Assembly: GCA_903824515.1 (NCBI GenBank)
Contig: CAIJXA010000045.1
Location: 1 to 25,196 of the forward strand
Length of the DNA: 25,196 nt
Reading direction: 5' to 3'
Source: an uncultured bacterium
Lineage (GTDB): Bacteria > Patescibacteriota > Minisyncoccia > Moranbacterales > GWC2-37-73
The notes beneath the pieces were generated by a model, which had not been told where the DNA came from, ran no database searches, and was given only the letters and a program-made list of their open reading frames with translations. Position numbers and translations under genes: made by a program. Shown here in pieces: positions 14,295 to 21,059 of the stretch. Position 1 is the first letter of the stretch, and each line of letters starts with the position of its first letter.

Positions 14295-14966
14295 CTACAA
14301 ATCTTCATAAACCAATTCGTCTCCTCCGCTAAAATTTTTAATAACATCAATAACCTTTCCAAAAACCTGGAAATCTTTTTTCATAATAATCGGACGATAT
14401 TGTGGGTCTTGGGACATCGGTTGCAAAACCACCGCATTAGGAGAAAAATTGATTTGTTTGATCAGGGCCATTCCGTCAATCACCGCTACGACCTTATCTT
14501 TGCTGAAAACTTCCGAAGTTTTTTCCGTAATCACCAAATCGCCCGTTTCGATTCCGGCATCGCACATGGAGTCGCCAACCGCCCTAAAAACAAAAACCTG
14601 CTCGGGATTTTTGCCATGGATGAAGTCGCAATCCAAGGTGACAAACTCATCAAAAGATTGCTCGGCAAAAACCTGCATATTATCACAGCCCGCACTGCTG
14701 ATCACCGGCAAAATCACCGTTGAAGTCATCACGTCATCATAAGTTGCCAAACGAATTCCACGGTTTTGGTGATGAGCTCGCACAATGAGGCCCTTTCGTT
14801 CTAAGCTTTCCAGATATTGGGTCACCGTCCTCAGCGATGAAACACCCATGAATTTTGCCAACTGTGAAATTGTTGGAGAGAGCTTGTCTTTCTTGAGACA
14901 ATCAGAAATATAATCGAAAATCTTTTTTTGTTTTTGGGTTAAATTTTTTATTTTTTCTTGTGACAT
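14295..14966 (-). CDS. lexA: LexA repressor
   Basis: A 223-residue LexA. The N-terminal winged helix (about 10-72) has SPTISQLAKFMGVSSLRTVTQYLESLERKG in the LexA arrangement. The C-terminal S24 domain has the self-cleavage site Ala92-Gly93 in ISSAGC, catalytic Ser133 in AVGDSMCDAG and Lys170 in ALIKQ. RecA-stimulated self-cleavage after DNA damage would derepress the SOS genes. The start at 14966 (MSQEKIK) has the usual domain spacing; longer in-frame starts run into the operator region. Five copies of the octamer TTGTGTAT stand upstream (14991-15165), probably its own operators. It is transcribed towards the nitroreductase gene, with a 48-nt gap. Confidence 0.95.
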   Translation of the reverse strand: MSQEKIKNLTQKQKKIFDYISDCLKKDKLSPTISQLAKFMGVSSLRTVTQYLESLERKGLIVRAHHQNRGIRLATYDDVMTSTVILPVISSAGCDNMQVFAEQSFDEFVTLDCDFIHGKNPEQVFVFRAVGDSMCDAGIETGDLVITEKTSEVFSKDKVVAVIDGMALIKQINFSPNAVVLQPMSQDPQYRPIIMKKDFQVFGKVIDVIKNFSGGDELVYEDL

Positions 14967-14990
14967 TTTCCCATTGTACAACCTTTGCAA

Positions 14991-15165
14991 TTGTGTATCA
15001 ATAGCATAGTTATGCACACAATATACACAAGCGTGGTAAAAGGTTGTGTATAACATAAAATGGCTTCCAGCAGCCATTGTACCATTCTTAATTCCCTTAA
15101 TACTTCGCAACCCATGGAAAAAACATTATACGCTGTGCATAACTTTAAATACACAATATACACAA
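14991..15165. promoter_or_regulatory. Cluster of TTGTGTAT octamers upstream of lexA (putative SOS operators)
   Basis: TTGTGTAT or its complement occurs five times: 14991-14998 (+), 15023-15030 (-), 15044-15051 (+), 15149-15156 (-), 15158-15165 (-). Related TGTGCATAAC forms lie at 15010-15019 (-) and 15134-15143 (+). The 15-mer ACACAATATACACAA is repeated at 15016-15030 and 15151-15165. A minus-strand TATAAT (15125-15130) amid the repeats may be the lexA -10 box. The motif is neither the Escherichia (CTGT-N8-ACAG) nor the Bacillus (GAAC-N4-GTTC) SOS box. No gene is seen in the 296 nt between lexA and 15263. Confidence 0.6.
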
Positions 15166-15200
15166 ATCATGACCAATAAAATATCTGTCACAATAAGAAA

Positions 15201-15234
15201 GCAATCCTGAGGAAAATTTTTCCCTCAGGATTGC
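15201..15234 (-). terminator. Rho-independent terminator of the exopolysaccharide operon
   Basis: A perfect 12-bp stem GCAATCCTGAGG / CCTCAGGATTGC with a 10-nt loop. On the minus strand it is followed by TTTCTTATT, and it stands 28 nt after the stop of the last gene of the operon. It also separates that operon from the lexA promoter region. Confidence 0.75.
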
Positions 15235-15262
15235 TCTACTCTTTCTTACAACTAATTGCTTG

Positions 15263-15607
15263 TCAACGAAATCCTAACGGGATTTGCGCTTCGGATTGCA
15301 TTTGCCGCATTTGCGTTTGAGCTGCAATTGCTATTTGATTTTTTGTTAGCAGTTGCCTTTTTTTCTTATAAATACTGTTTCGTCGATTATCTGTCAGAAT
15401 AACCTTGCTTTGAAAAAATTTACCAGCTTCTTTTTGAGCATCTTCAATTGCACAACTGACGTAGGTAAAATCCTTTGTAATGTTATAGGCTACTGGGTAG
15501 TCATTAAGTTCCGACACCACTACCATGGTAACACCCAAAACCCCAACAATTGGGCGTTTGAGTACGAGATGTAGAAGTGCCATAAATCCACCACCAATTC
15601 CAACCAC
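15263..15607 (-). CDS. Small membrane protein of the exopolysaccharide operon
   Basis: A 114-residue protein with a GTG start at 15607. It has a Gly-rich hydrophobic N-terminus (MVGIGGGFMALLHLVL), a second hydrophobic segment (PIVGVLGVTMVVV) and then a charged, Gln-rich C-terminal half (QLLTKNQIAIAAQTQMRQMQS). The GTG is chosen because a perfect SD AAGGAGG (15613-15619) stands 5 nt before it, immediately after the stop codon of the preceding gene. An upstream in-frame extension to 15721 would overlap that gene by about 100 nt and is unlikely. Family not recognised. As the last gene of the glycosyltransferase/deacetylase operon it may help in membrane assembly or export of the polymer, by context only. 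Confidence 0.75.
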   Translation of the reverse strand: MVGIGGGFMALLHLVLKRPIVGVLGVTMVVVSELNDYPVAYNITKDFTYVSCAIEDAQKEAGKFFQSKVILTDNRRNSIYKKKRQLLTKNQIAIAAQTQMRQMQSEAQIPLGFR

Positions 15608-15612
15608 ATTAA

Positions 15613-15619
15613 CCTCCTT
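15613..15619 (-). promoter_or_regulatory. Ribosome binding site deciding the GTG start at 15607
   Basis: AAGGAGG on the minus strand, 5 nt before GTG. It is one of four strong SDs confined to the 15.2-18.7 kb cluster. Nearly the same arrangement (AAGGAGGTT, one variable base, ATGTG) precedes the glycosyltransferase GTG at 17247. Confidence 0.75.
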
Positions 15620-15620
15620 C

Positions 15621-16082
15621 TTATTTATCGTTGCTTTTCCAATCCCCACCGAAACCAAGCTGAATAAACATTTCCTTGTTTGAAAAGTTCTTGCCAGCAT
15701 TTTCGTCTCCAAAATAAACATCTCTTCTCAGGCGCAGCCCAACACTTAAGTTTCCCCAACCATCTTGCACCGGCATTAAAATTCCATGAGTCACCTTCAC
15801 TCCAAACTCTGGAATGAATTCATTGTTCCAATACTCATTCTTATTGGAACCATAATTTGCCCCAGCTGCGGCAAATGGAATAAATTTCCAACCATTGATT
15901 TCAGCCATCTCAATGCCTTGCTCAAAACGACCAGTAACGACAGATTTACCCTCACCGACACGGGCATCACTCCAAAAATTGAAAGGATAACCACTTGGAA
16001 ATTCTGCCGCATTTGCCGACAGACCAAAAGCACAACCGCTCATTCCAAGAGTAATAGCTAGCGTCATAAAACTTTTTTTCAT
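15621..16082 (-). CDS. Secreted protein with beta-strand-rich, outer-membrane-like domain
   Basis: A 153-residue protein with a Sec signal peptide: basic MKKSF, hydrophobic MTLAITLGMSGCAFGL, then ANAA before EFPSGYPF. The Cys before the cleavage region does not form a convincing lipobox. The mature part (about 125 residues) alternates aromatic and polar residues, with strands such as FGVKVTHGILMPV, GNLSVGLRLRRDVYF and MFIQLGFGGDW, ending in aromatic-rich strands as outer-membrane beta proteins do. I do not recognise the family. It lies in an exopolysaccharide operon, so a role in polymer export or surface attachment is plausible. Such a protein is odd in a lineage thought to lack a classical outer membrane. 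An SD (AAGGAG, 16090-16095) precedes the ATG by 7 nt; a GTG one codon earlier is an alternative start. Confidence 0.75.
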   Translation of the reverse strand: MKKSFMTLAITLGMSGCAFGLSANAAEFPSGYPFNFWSDARVGEGKSVVTGRFEQGIEMAEINGWKFIPFAAAGANYGSNKNEYWNNEFIPEFGVKVTHGILMPVQDGWGNLSVGLRLRRDVYFGDENAGKNFSNKEMFIQLGFGGDWKSNDK

Positions 16083-16137
16083 CACATTTCTCCTTTTCGT
16101 TTTTTAATTACCATTGACCTAGTGCTTTCTTCCTAAA

Positions 16138-17247
16138 TCAGTGACCTTTGACCCAAAGTTTTAGCCTATCTCCCACTATCCACTCTTTCCACATTGATCG
16201 CCAAAAAACAAACATGCCCACAAGACGGGTTATCTGATAAGCTGGTAAACATAATAATACCTGATGAAGTCTCCCAATCCTGATTCCCTCAATTATGCAA
16301 ACAGTTGAAACAATTGCCGTGTCCAACATAAGCGTCATTATGAGAGATACATACGGAATGTTCACTATTGAATACAACAGTCCCCACATAAGACCAATTG
16401 CGAACATGGAACCATCCAGCAAGTAACCAAATGTAAAAGCAGCCAACTTCCGATCATACTTGAGCAAATCACTCCAGTGAATAGCTAAATTTTGAAAAAA
16501 ACTGCGATACCACCGATCAAGCTGCGCAACAAAAATCTTGAAAGTAGGAGGATCAAACGGATAACAAAATGCTTTGTTATCACAATAAATACGATATCCG
16601 GCCATAGAAAGTTGCCACGTCAGGTACATATCTTCCGCCATGGTCAGCGTGTTGAATCCTCCCATTTTTAAAACCAAATCAGTTCTGAAAACAGTAAAAC
16701 ATCCGGATGAAATCACAACCGACCCAAGATGATTTTGCGCCATCTTAAAAAGCGAAATACTGAAAACATACTCGATAAATCTTCCCCTTTCCCATATCGA
16801 TTCAATTCTCGCGGGGATAACATAACCACACACCGAAGCAGTCAAGGGATCATTGAAATATGGAATTGTTCGCTCAATAGCATCAGGCGCAAGTAATGTG
16901 TCTGCGTCAATCGTGATAAACAATTCAGTCTTAACAAGACCACGATCTAGGGCATATTTCTGCGCCGTTGCTTTTGCGCCTTGATTAACCTCAGTCCTCA
17001 CAACTGTTACCCCCATGGATGAGGCTATTTCATTAGTTCTATCGCTAGAACAATCATCAATGATTATTATTTCGTCAGGCTGAACCGTTTGTGCTTGAAC
17101 GCTCAAGATTGTGTCAGCAATAGAGTTGGCTTCATTGAAAGCTGGAACAATAACAGTTATTCCATAATTATTTATTGGCTTGCTCATTACCCTTTCCTCC
17201 TTTAATCCCAGCCACCACCGCCAACTCGTCAAATCAATTTTTTTCAC
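16138..17247 (-). CDS. Processive family 2 glycosyltransferase (PgaC/hyaluronan-synthase-like)
   Basis: A membrane beta-glycosyltransferase. Numbered from the internal Met at 17187, it has the GT-A start YGITVIVPAFNEANSI (8-23), DDCSSD (44-49), the metal-binding DAD (94-96), the catalytic-base motif AEDMYLTWQ (E185-D186) and the processivity motif QLDRW (222-226). Several transmembrane helices follow (about 235-345). This motif set is that of synthases of cellulose, chitin, hyaluronan and poly-N-acetylglucosamine. Two neighbouring polysaccharide deacetylases favour an N-acetylated product such as PNAG. Two in-frame starts have good SDs: GTG at 17247 (AAGGAGG, 5-nt spacing) and ATG at 17187 (AAAGGAGG, 8-nt spacing). 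I give the longer form. Confidence 0.88.
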   Translation of the reverse strand: MKKIDLTSWRWWLGLKEERVMSKPINNYGITVIVPAFNEANSIADTILSVQAQTVQPDEIIIIDDCSSDRTNEIASSMGVTVVRTEVNQGAKATAQKYALDRGLVKTELFITIDADTLLAPDAIERTIPYFNDPLTASVCGYVIPARIESIWERGRFIEYVFSISLFKMAQNHLGSVVISSGCFTVFRTDLVLKMGGFNTLTMAEDMYLTWQLSMAGYRIYCDNKAFCYPFDPPTFKIFVAQLDRWYRSFFQNLAIHWSDLLKYDRKLAAFTFGYLLDGSMFAIGLMWGLLYSIVNIPYVSLIMTLMLDTAIVSTVCIIEGIRIGRLHQVLLCLPAYQITRLVGMFVFWRSMWKEWIVGDRLKLWVKGH

Positions 17248-17252
17248 ATGAA

Positions 17253-17259
17253 CCTCCTT
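17253..17259 (-). promoter_or_regulatory. Ribosome binding site for the upstream GTG start of the glycosyltransferase
   Basis: AAGGAGG, 5 nt before the GTG at 17247. A second SD, AAGGAGG at 17196-17202, serves the in-frame ATG at 17187. The two together suggest dual initiation or an uncertain start. Confidence 0.65.
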
Positions 17260-17321
17260 CTTTTCTTGCATTTTTGAAATTAACTGACACCTTATGCGCA
17301 AAGAGAAAAAATCACATCTCA

Positions 17322-18659
17322 TCACCTTTTAAGCATTGCCACACCTTGACCAAAAGTTACTGTCTTTACTTTTTTCAATTTAACATAATCAACAATTTGC
17401 TGAAGAAGGATTGGGTCATTGCTAAAGATATTGTCGGTTGATTTTTCTTGCCTGTGAAACGTCAAGACGACCCACCACTTTTCTGCCACAGCTTTGTCAA
17501 TCCATTCCTTAATGGTGTTAAAAGAGGTATTGCTGTTTACATTTTGACTAAGGATGTGAAATCGATCAGATAAAGGAGTAGCGTATCCCTGATTGGAACA
17601 ACGCGCGCCAGCATATCCGGCTCTTTTTAAAGTAGCTTCTATTTCCTCATTATAAGTACCAAATGGATACATAAAAGAGGTGGCAATTATCCCAAAATTT
17701 GCAAGCTCCTGCTTTGATCTAATAATTTCATCTTGCATCTGCACTTCTGTAAGTTTTACAAGAGACAAGTGACTTCTTGAATGCGAAGCTATCTCATGTC
17801 CTCGTTTAGCAATCTCTTTCACTTGTTCTTTTGTTACGTATCTAGGATTGACATATCCTTCTCCAGTTAGTGATCCTGTTATGATGGCCTGAGTGCTTCT
17901 GATTCCTGCCCTTTCCAAAATTGGCAGACTATTGTAAGCACTTGCGAATCCATCATCAAAAGTAAAGCTAACCATGCCCTCAGAGAATCTTGAAATCGGG
18001 CTAACTTCTTGAATTGAATAATTTTCAACAATCAGAAAACCATTTTGTCCAATAGTGTGCAAAACAGTCATAGAAACAGCCCCAACAGGAACAGCAAAAG
18101 ACGTCTTAAACTCTTTCCATTCACCTGTTCCAATTACCGTTCCAAGCCAGACATATTTACTCGAACCATTGATGAAATTAAATTTTACAGTAACCTCAGT
18201 ACTAACAGAAGATTTTGACCAATTTGAGAAGATGTATTCTTTTTTAGGATTCACCTGAATATCTTTAAAGTACCATTTTGCATCACCACTTGAAAAAGAC
18301 TTTACACTTATTTTCATGGCTCTTTTGCTGGCATGCCCAGCAACAGGATATTCAAACGTTGCCTTAAGATCTCCCCATTGCCCCCTTGACCAGTGCGCAG
18401 GAACATTCCCTTTTGCCTTTTCAAGTGATGCATTTGCAATAAGATTTTCTTGAGTTGCCCAAGAAACTTTGGTCAACAACAGAGCGGAGAACATCATCGT
18501 AAGAAAAAACAGCCTAGCAAATGGGAAAAAGCATTGACTATTTGCAGACACATTCCCAATTGAAACTCTCGATTCATTTTGATTTTTTTTCATTACGTTG
18601 TGAGCAATGATTTTGCTCAAATCAAACCTCATCAGATCCAATGATTCATTCCTGTTCAT
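17322..18659 (-). CDS. Secreted polysaccharide deacetylase with one carbohydrate-binding-like domain
   Basis: A 445-residue protein. A long basic N-terminus precedes a hydrophobic signal/anchor (FARLFFLTMMFSALLLTKVSWA, split about 46-67). Residues about 72-222 form a jelly-roll, CBM4/9-like module (NLIANASLEKAKGNVPAHW; SGDAKWYFKDI). Residues about 233-445 form a NodB domain with MT1 SFTFDDG, MT2 HEIASHSRSH, MT3 SFMYPFGTYN and a late WVVLTFHR (MT5-like). NodB enzymes remove N-acetyl (or O-acetyl) groups from glycans, and PgaB does so on PNAG. The catalytic Asp pair and His-x3-His are intact. A strong SD (GGAGGAG, 18662-18668) fixes the start at 18659. Next to a processive synthase, it probably modifies that enzyme's product outside the membrane. 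Confidence 0.92.
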   Translation of the reverse strand: MNRNESLDLMRFDLSKIIAHNVMKKNQNESRVSIGNVSANSQCFFPFARLFFLTMMFSALLLTKVSWATQENLIANASLEKAKGNVPAHWSRGQWGDLKATFEYPVAGHASKRAMKISVKSFSSGDAKWYFKDIQVNPKKEYIFSNWSKSSVSTEVTVKFNFINGSSKYVWLGTVIGTGEWKEFKTSFAVPVGAVSMTVLHTIGQNGFLIVENYSIQEVSPISRFSEGMVSFTFDDGFASAYNSLPILERAGIRSTQAIITGSLTGEGYVNPRYVTKEQVKEIAKRGHEIASHSRSHLSLVKLTEVQMQDEIIRSKQELANFGIIATSFMYPFGTYNEEIEATLKRAGYAGARCSNQGYATPLSDRFHILSQNVNSNTSFNTIKEWIDKAVAEKWWVVLTFHRQEKSTDNIFSNDPILLQQIVDYVKLKKVKTVTFGQGVAMLKR

Positions 18660-18737
18660 TTCTCCTCCATTATTATTCTGTTGTTAAAGAAATATTATGT
18701 CGCTAATACAATTAATTCATGTCCACAATTTAACAAC

Positions 18738-18783
18738 AATGCCACCCAAAAAATAATCTTAACAAACTTAAGCGGGTGGCATT
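18738..18783 (-). terminator. Terminator-like hairpin between the two deacetylase genes
   Basis: AATGCCACCC (18738-18747) pairs perfectly with GGGTGGCATT (18774-18783). An inner CTTAA/TTAAG helix lies in the loop. It begins 14 nt after the stop of the 563-residue gene, so it could stop that transcript. The T-rich tail is short and interrupted. Confidence 0.55.
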
Positions 18784-18796
18784 ATTAGAACATTTT

Positions 18797-20488
18797 TTAT
18801 TTAGCCAGCATTGAAACACCTTGACCAAAAGTTACCGTTTTCATGTTCTTTAGCTTCACGTAATCCACAATTTGTTGGAGAATCGCAGGATCATTACTAT
18901 ATAAATTGGCTGGAATATTTGGAAGCACGGCCTGTTCATGTAGCGTAAGAATAAGCCATGTCTTATTGGCAATAGCTGTATAAATCCAACTTTTAATCGT
19001 GCTAATTGAAACATCATTATTAACACCTTGACTTCGCAGAGTATAAGGATCAGATGAAGGTGTATTATATCCAGTGTCAGTTGTCCTTGCTCCCGTATAT
19101 CCAGCCCCTTTCACAAGAGAAACGATTGCATCATTATATGAACCAAGTGGATACATAAAAGAGTTTGGCGCAATGCCCAAGAGAGTCGCCAGGTCACTTC
19201 TTGATCCGGTAATTTCAGTTTTTGCTTTCGCCGCAGTTAGCATTAGGAGATCAGAATGTGTTCTGGTGTGAGATGCAATTTCATGACCATTAGCTGCTAT
19301 GGTTTTCACCTGGGCTGCAGTCATGTAATCCGGATCAGTAAATGTTCCCGTTGTTATTATGGCCTGCGTGCTCTTGATACCAGCCTTGTCTAGAATCGGA
19401 AGACCACTAGTAAAGATGTTTTCATACCCATCATCAAAAGTAAAACTAATCATTCCTTCAGAAAATTTTGGAGCAGCACCCTTGTCTAGCAGACTATAAT
19501 CATCAACCATAAGCGTTCCCTTACTTTTTATCACATGGAAAATTGTCATAGAAGTAGCACCAACTGGCGCAACAAAAGAAGTATTAAACTGTTTCCACGC
19601 ATTTGTTCCGGCCACACTTCCAAGGCCAAGATATTGATAAGTTCCATCTGCTAAGTGAAACTGCACCGTCAATGATGTACCAACGGAGCTATTCGACCAG
19701 TCCGAAAAAACATACAAATCCCCCGCAGTGACAGGAATCTCCGAGAAATACCATTTCGCATCTCCATTAGTATAGGAACTTACTGTGATTTTTGCTCCTT
19801 TGCCAGTGTGTCCAGTCACTGGATATGCAAACGCAGCCGAAAGAGTTCCCCACTGTCCTTGCAGCCAGCTCATCGGTAAATTTCCACTTGCTGTTTCAAA
19901 TGAAGGATTTGGCACTAAGTTTGTTGTCGGAGTAATAACAATCGGGGCAACCTCTGTTAATGAATAATCATCAACTGTAAGTGCGCCAGTTTTAGCAATC
20001 ACATGAAAAACAGTCACCGAAACAGCACCAACTGGCGCAGTAAATGCGTTGCTAAACTGCTGCCATGTATTCGAACCATTGATCGTTCCAAGGTCAATAT
20101 ACTGATCAGTCCCACTTGCCAAATGCACTCGCACCGTTATTGCTGAGCTAACATTAGAATTTGACCAATCTGAAAAAAGATATTGCTTTCCTGCTGTCAC
20201 TGGAACATCATCAAAATACCATTTTGCATCACCACTCGAATAAGAACTTAATGTGACTTTCGCTCCATTACCAGTGTGCCCTGCTACTGGATAAGCAAAC
20301 ATCGCCGAAAGAGTTCCCCACTGTCCTTGTGACCAATTTGCAGGAAGTACTCCATTGGCAGTTTCCAAAGAAGGATTGACAATTAAGTTTGTCGCTGCAG
20401 CAAAAGAATTTTTTGGCAGCCCAAGAAGAAACAATGACACAAAAAAAATCAAGAAAAAGAAACTGTTGGAAGATTTTAGTTTACGCAT
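18797..20488 (-). CDS. Secreted polysaccharide deacetylase with two carbohydrate-binding-like domains
   Basis: A 563-residue paralogue of the deacetylase at 17322-18659. A clear Sec signal (basic MRKLK, then FFFLIFFVSLFLLGLP, ending SFAA, about 1-31) leads into two tandem jelly-roll CBM4/9-like modules (about 34-180 and 190-335). Both modules contain NPS(L/F)ETA-G-LP-(N/M)SW and SxGQWGTLSAxFAYPV. The NodB domain (about 345-563) has SFTFDDG, HEIASHTRTH, SFMYPLGSYND and LILTLHEQ; the catalytic Asp pair and metal His residues are present. The doubled binding module suggests tighter hold on polymer or wall. It is separated from the rest of the cluster by a terminator-like hairpin and lacks an SD, so it may be an independent unit. 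It is followed upstream by a gene-free stretch, 20489-21061. Confidence 0.93.
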   Translation of the reverse strand: MRKLKSSNSFFFLIFFVSLFLLGLPKNSFAAATNLIVNPSLETANGVLPANWSQGQWGTLSAMFAYPVAGHTGNGAKVTLSSYSSGDAKWYFDDVPVTAGKQYLFSDWSNSNVSSAITVRVHLASGTDQYIDLGTINGSNTWQQFSNAFTAPVGAVSVTVFHVIAKTGALTVDDYSLTEVAPIVITPTTNLVPNPSFETASGNLPMSWLQGQWGTLSAAFAYPVTGHTGKGAKITVSSYTNGDAKWYFSEIPVTAGDLYVFSDWSNSSVGTSLTVQFHLADGTYQYLGLGSVAGTNAWKQFNTSFVAPVGATSMTIFHVIKSKGTLMVDDYSLLDKGAAPKFSEGMISFTFDDGYENIFTSGLPILDKAGIKSTQAIITTGTFTDPDYMTAAQVKTIAANGHEIASHTRTHSDLLMLTAAKAKTEITGSRSDLATLLGIAPNSFMYPLGSYNDAIVSLVKGAGYTGARTTDTGYNTPSSDPYTLRSQGVNNDVSISTIKSWIYTAIANKTWLILTLHEQAVLPNIPANLYSNDPAILQQIVDYVKLKNMKTVTFGQGVSMLAK

Positions 20489-20679
20489 ATGTTTATATTA
20501 TTAATTATTTAAAAATAATCTAAACTAAATTGTGCGAAAACTTAACCAACAGAATTAACTCGGATAAGCTAACTCGCATGTATACAAAATATTACAACAC
20601 GTTAAATTGGATATTTCATAAATTAATATCTAAAATAATTTACAAAAATATTTTCAAGTAAACATGTATGCAAACAAAT

Positions 20680-20847
20680 GGGGTATTAATACCCCCCGGG
20701 GGGGCAAGCTACGTACCCTACGGGCTCACGAGGCAAGACATGTCACTCGTGAGCGACGTGTCAAGCCTCGTAGGTAAAATACCTTTTACTGCCTCCATTG
20801 AATCGGTCCCGATACACATCGGAACGCTCACTTTGCTAGATAATAAA
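20680..20847 (+). repeat. Dispersed multi-hairpin intergenic repeat, copy C (most complete)
   Basis: The fullest copy of the family. It starts with the perfect palindrome GGGGTATTAATACCCC (20680-20695), followed by a C6G7 run. Then come CCTACGGGCTCACGAGGC, the central hairpin (GACATGTCACTC / GAGCGACGTGTC, one wobble and one mismatch), GCCTCGTAGG, the CTGCCTCCATTGAATCGG block, a decayed form of the CCCGAT-ACAC-ATCGGG hairpin, and CTAGATAATAAA. CCTACG can pair with CGTAGG, and CACGAGGC with GCCTCGT, so alternative folds exist. It fills much of the gene-free stretch 20489-21061, together with the terminator at 20843-20880 and the defence-operon boundary repeat. In 20489-20679 I see only AT-rich sequence, presumably the promoter region of the 563-residue deacetylase. 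Confidence 0.82.
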
Positions 20848-20880
20848 TAAGACCCCTTATCAAAAAGAGGTCTTATTTAT
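20843..20880 (+). terminator. Strong Rho-independent terminator at the 3' end of repeat copy C
   Basis: A perfect 12-bp stem ATAAATAAGACC (20843-20854) / GGTCTTATTTAT (20869-20880), with a few more pairs inside, followed on the plus strand by TTTTTGG. No plus-strand gene precedes it, only repeat copy C in the same orientation. It might therefore end an RNA from the repeat. On the minus strand it could also stop read-through from the defence operon, though the T-tail is poorer there. Confidence 0.65.
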
Positions 20881-20959
20881 TTTTTGGCGGTGTTTTTTGA
20901 TTGATGTTCGAACATTTTTTGCCGAAAATCCTGAAAACTAATTTGGACTCGGCTTTCTT

Positions 20960-20998
20960 CCCGCCCGCAGGAGGGGTCTGGGGAGGAATGCGGGCGGG
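20960..20998 (+). repeat. GC-rich hairpin within the left boundary repeat
   Basis: A perfect 10-bp stem CCCGCCCGCA (20960-20969) / TGCGGGCGGG (20989-20998) with a 19-nt G-rich loop, followed by TTTTTG on the plus strand, so it also looks like an intrinsic terminator. Only its right half is visible in the inverted copy at the window's end, because that copy is cut. Confidence 0.7.
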
Positions 20999-21059
20999 TT
21001 TTTGAACCTTTCCTTTTTCGCTTCCGAATTTCGTGCCAGTTGAAAACTGGCGCGCCACC
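20983..21059 (+). repeat. Left boundary repeat of the defence operon (inverted partner at 25120-25196)
   Basis: This 77-nt segment is the reverse complement of 25120-25196. Outside the hairpin the 60 compared bases differ at one position. The hairpin here is 21035-21051, GCCAGTT-GAA-AACTGGC, and extends to 10 bp with flanking pairs. In the partner copy the stem has almost entirely different bases but the same length and perfect pairing. The repeat ends 2 nt before the methyltransferase stop codon. No transposase or recombinase is present in the window. Confidence 0.85.

Noticed and set aside
14967..15163. Upstream in-frame extensions of LexA and a second frame up to 15163
   Set aside because: They run through the TTGTGTAT operator cluster, and LexA family length and domain spacing fit the start at 14966.
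15608..15721. N-terminal extension of the small membrane protein to 15721
   Set aside because: It would overlap the preceding secreted-protein gene by about 100 nt in another frame, while a perfect SD and GTG at 15607 lie just after that gene's stop.
20572..20583. ACTCGCATGTAT shared with about 13165-13176
   Set aside because: A 12-nt match in AT-rich spacers without flanking similarity; probably chance.
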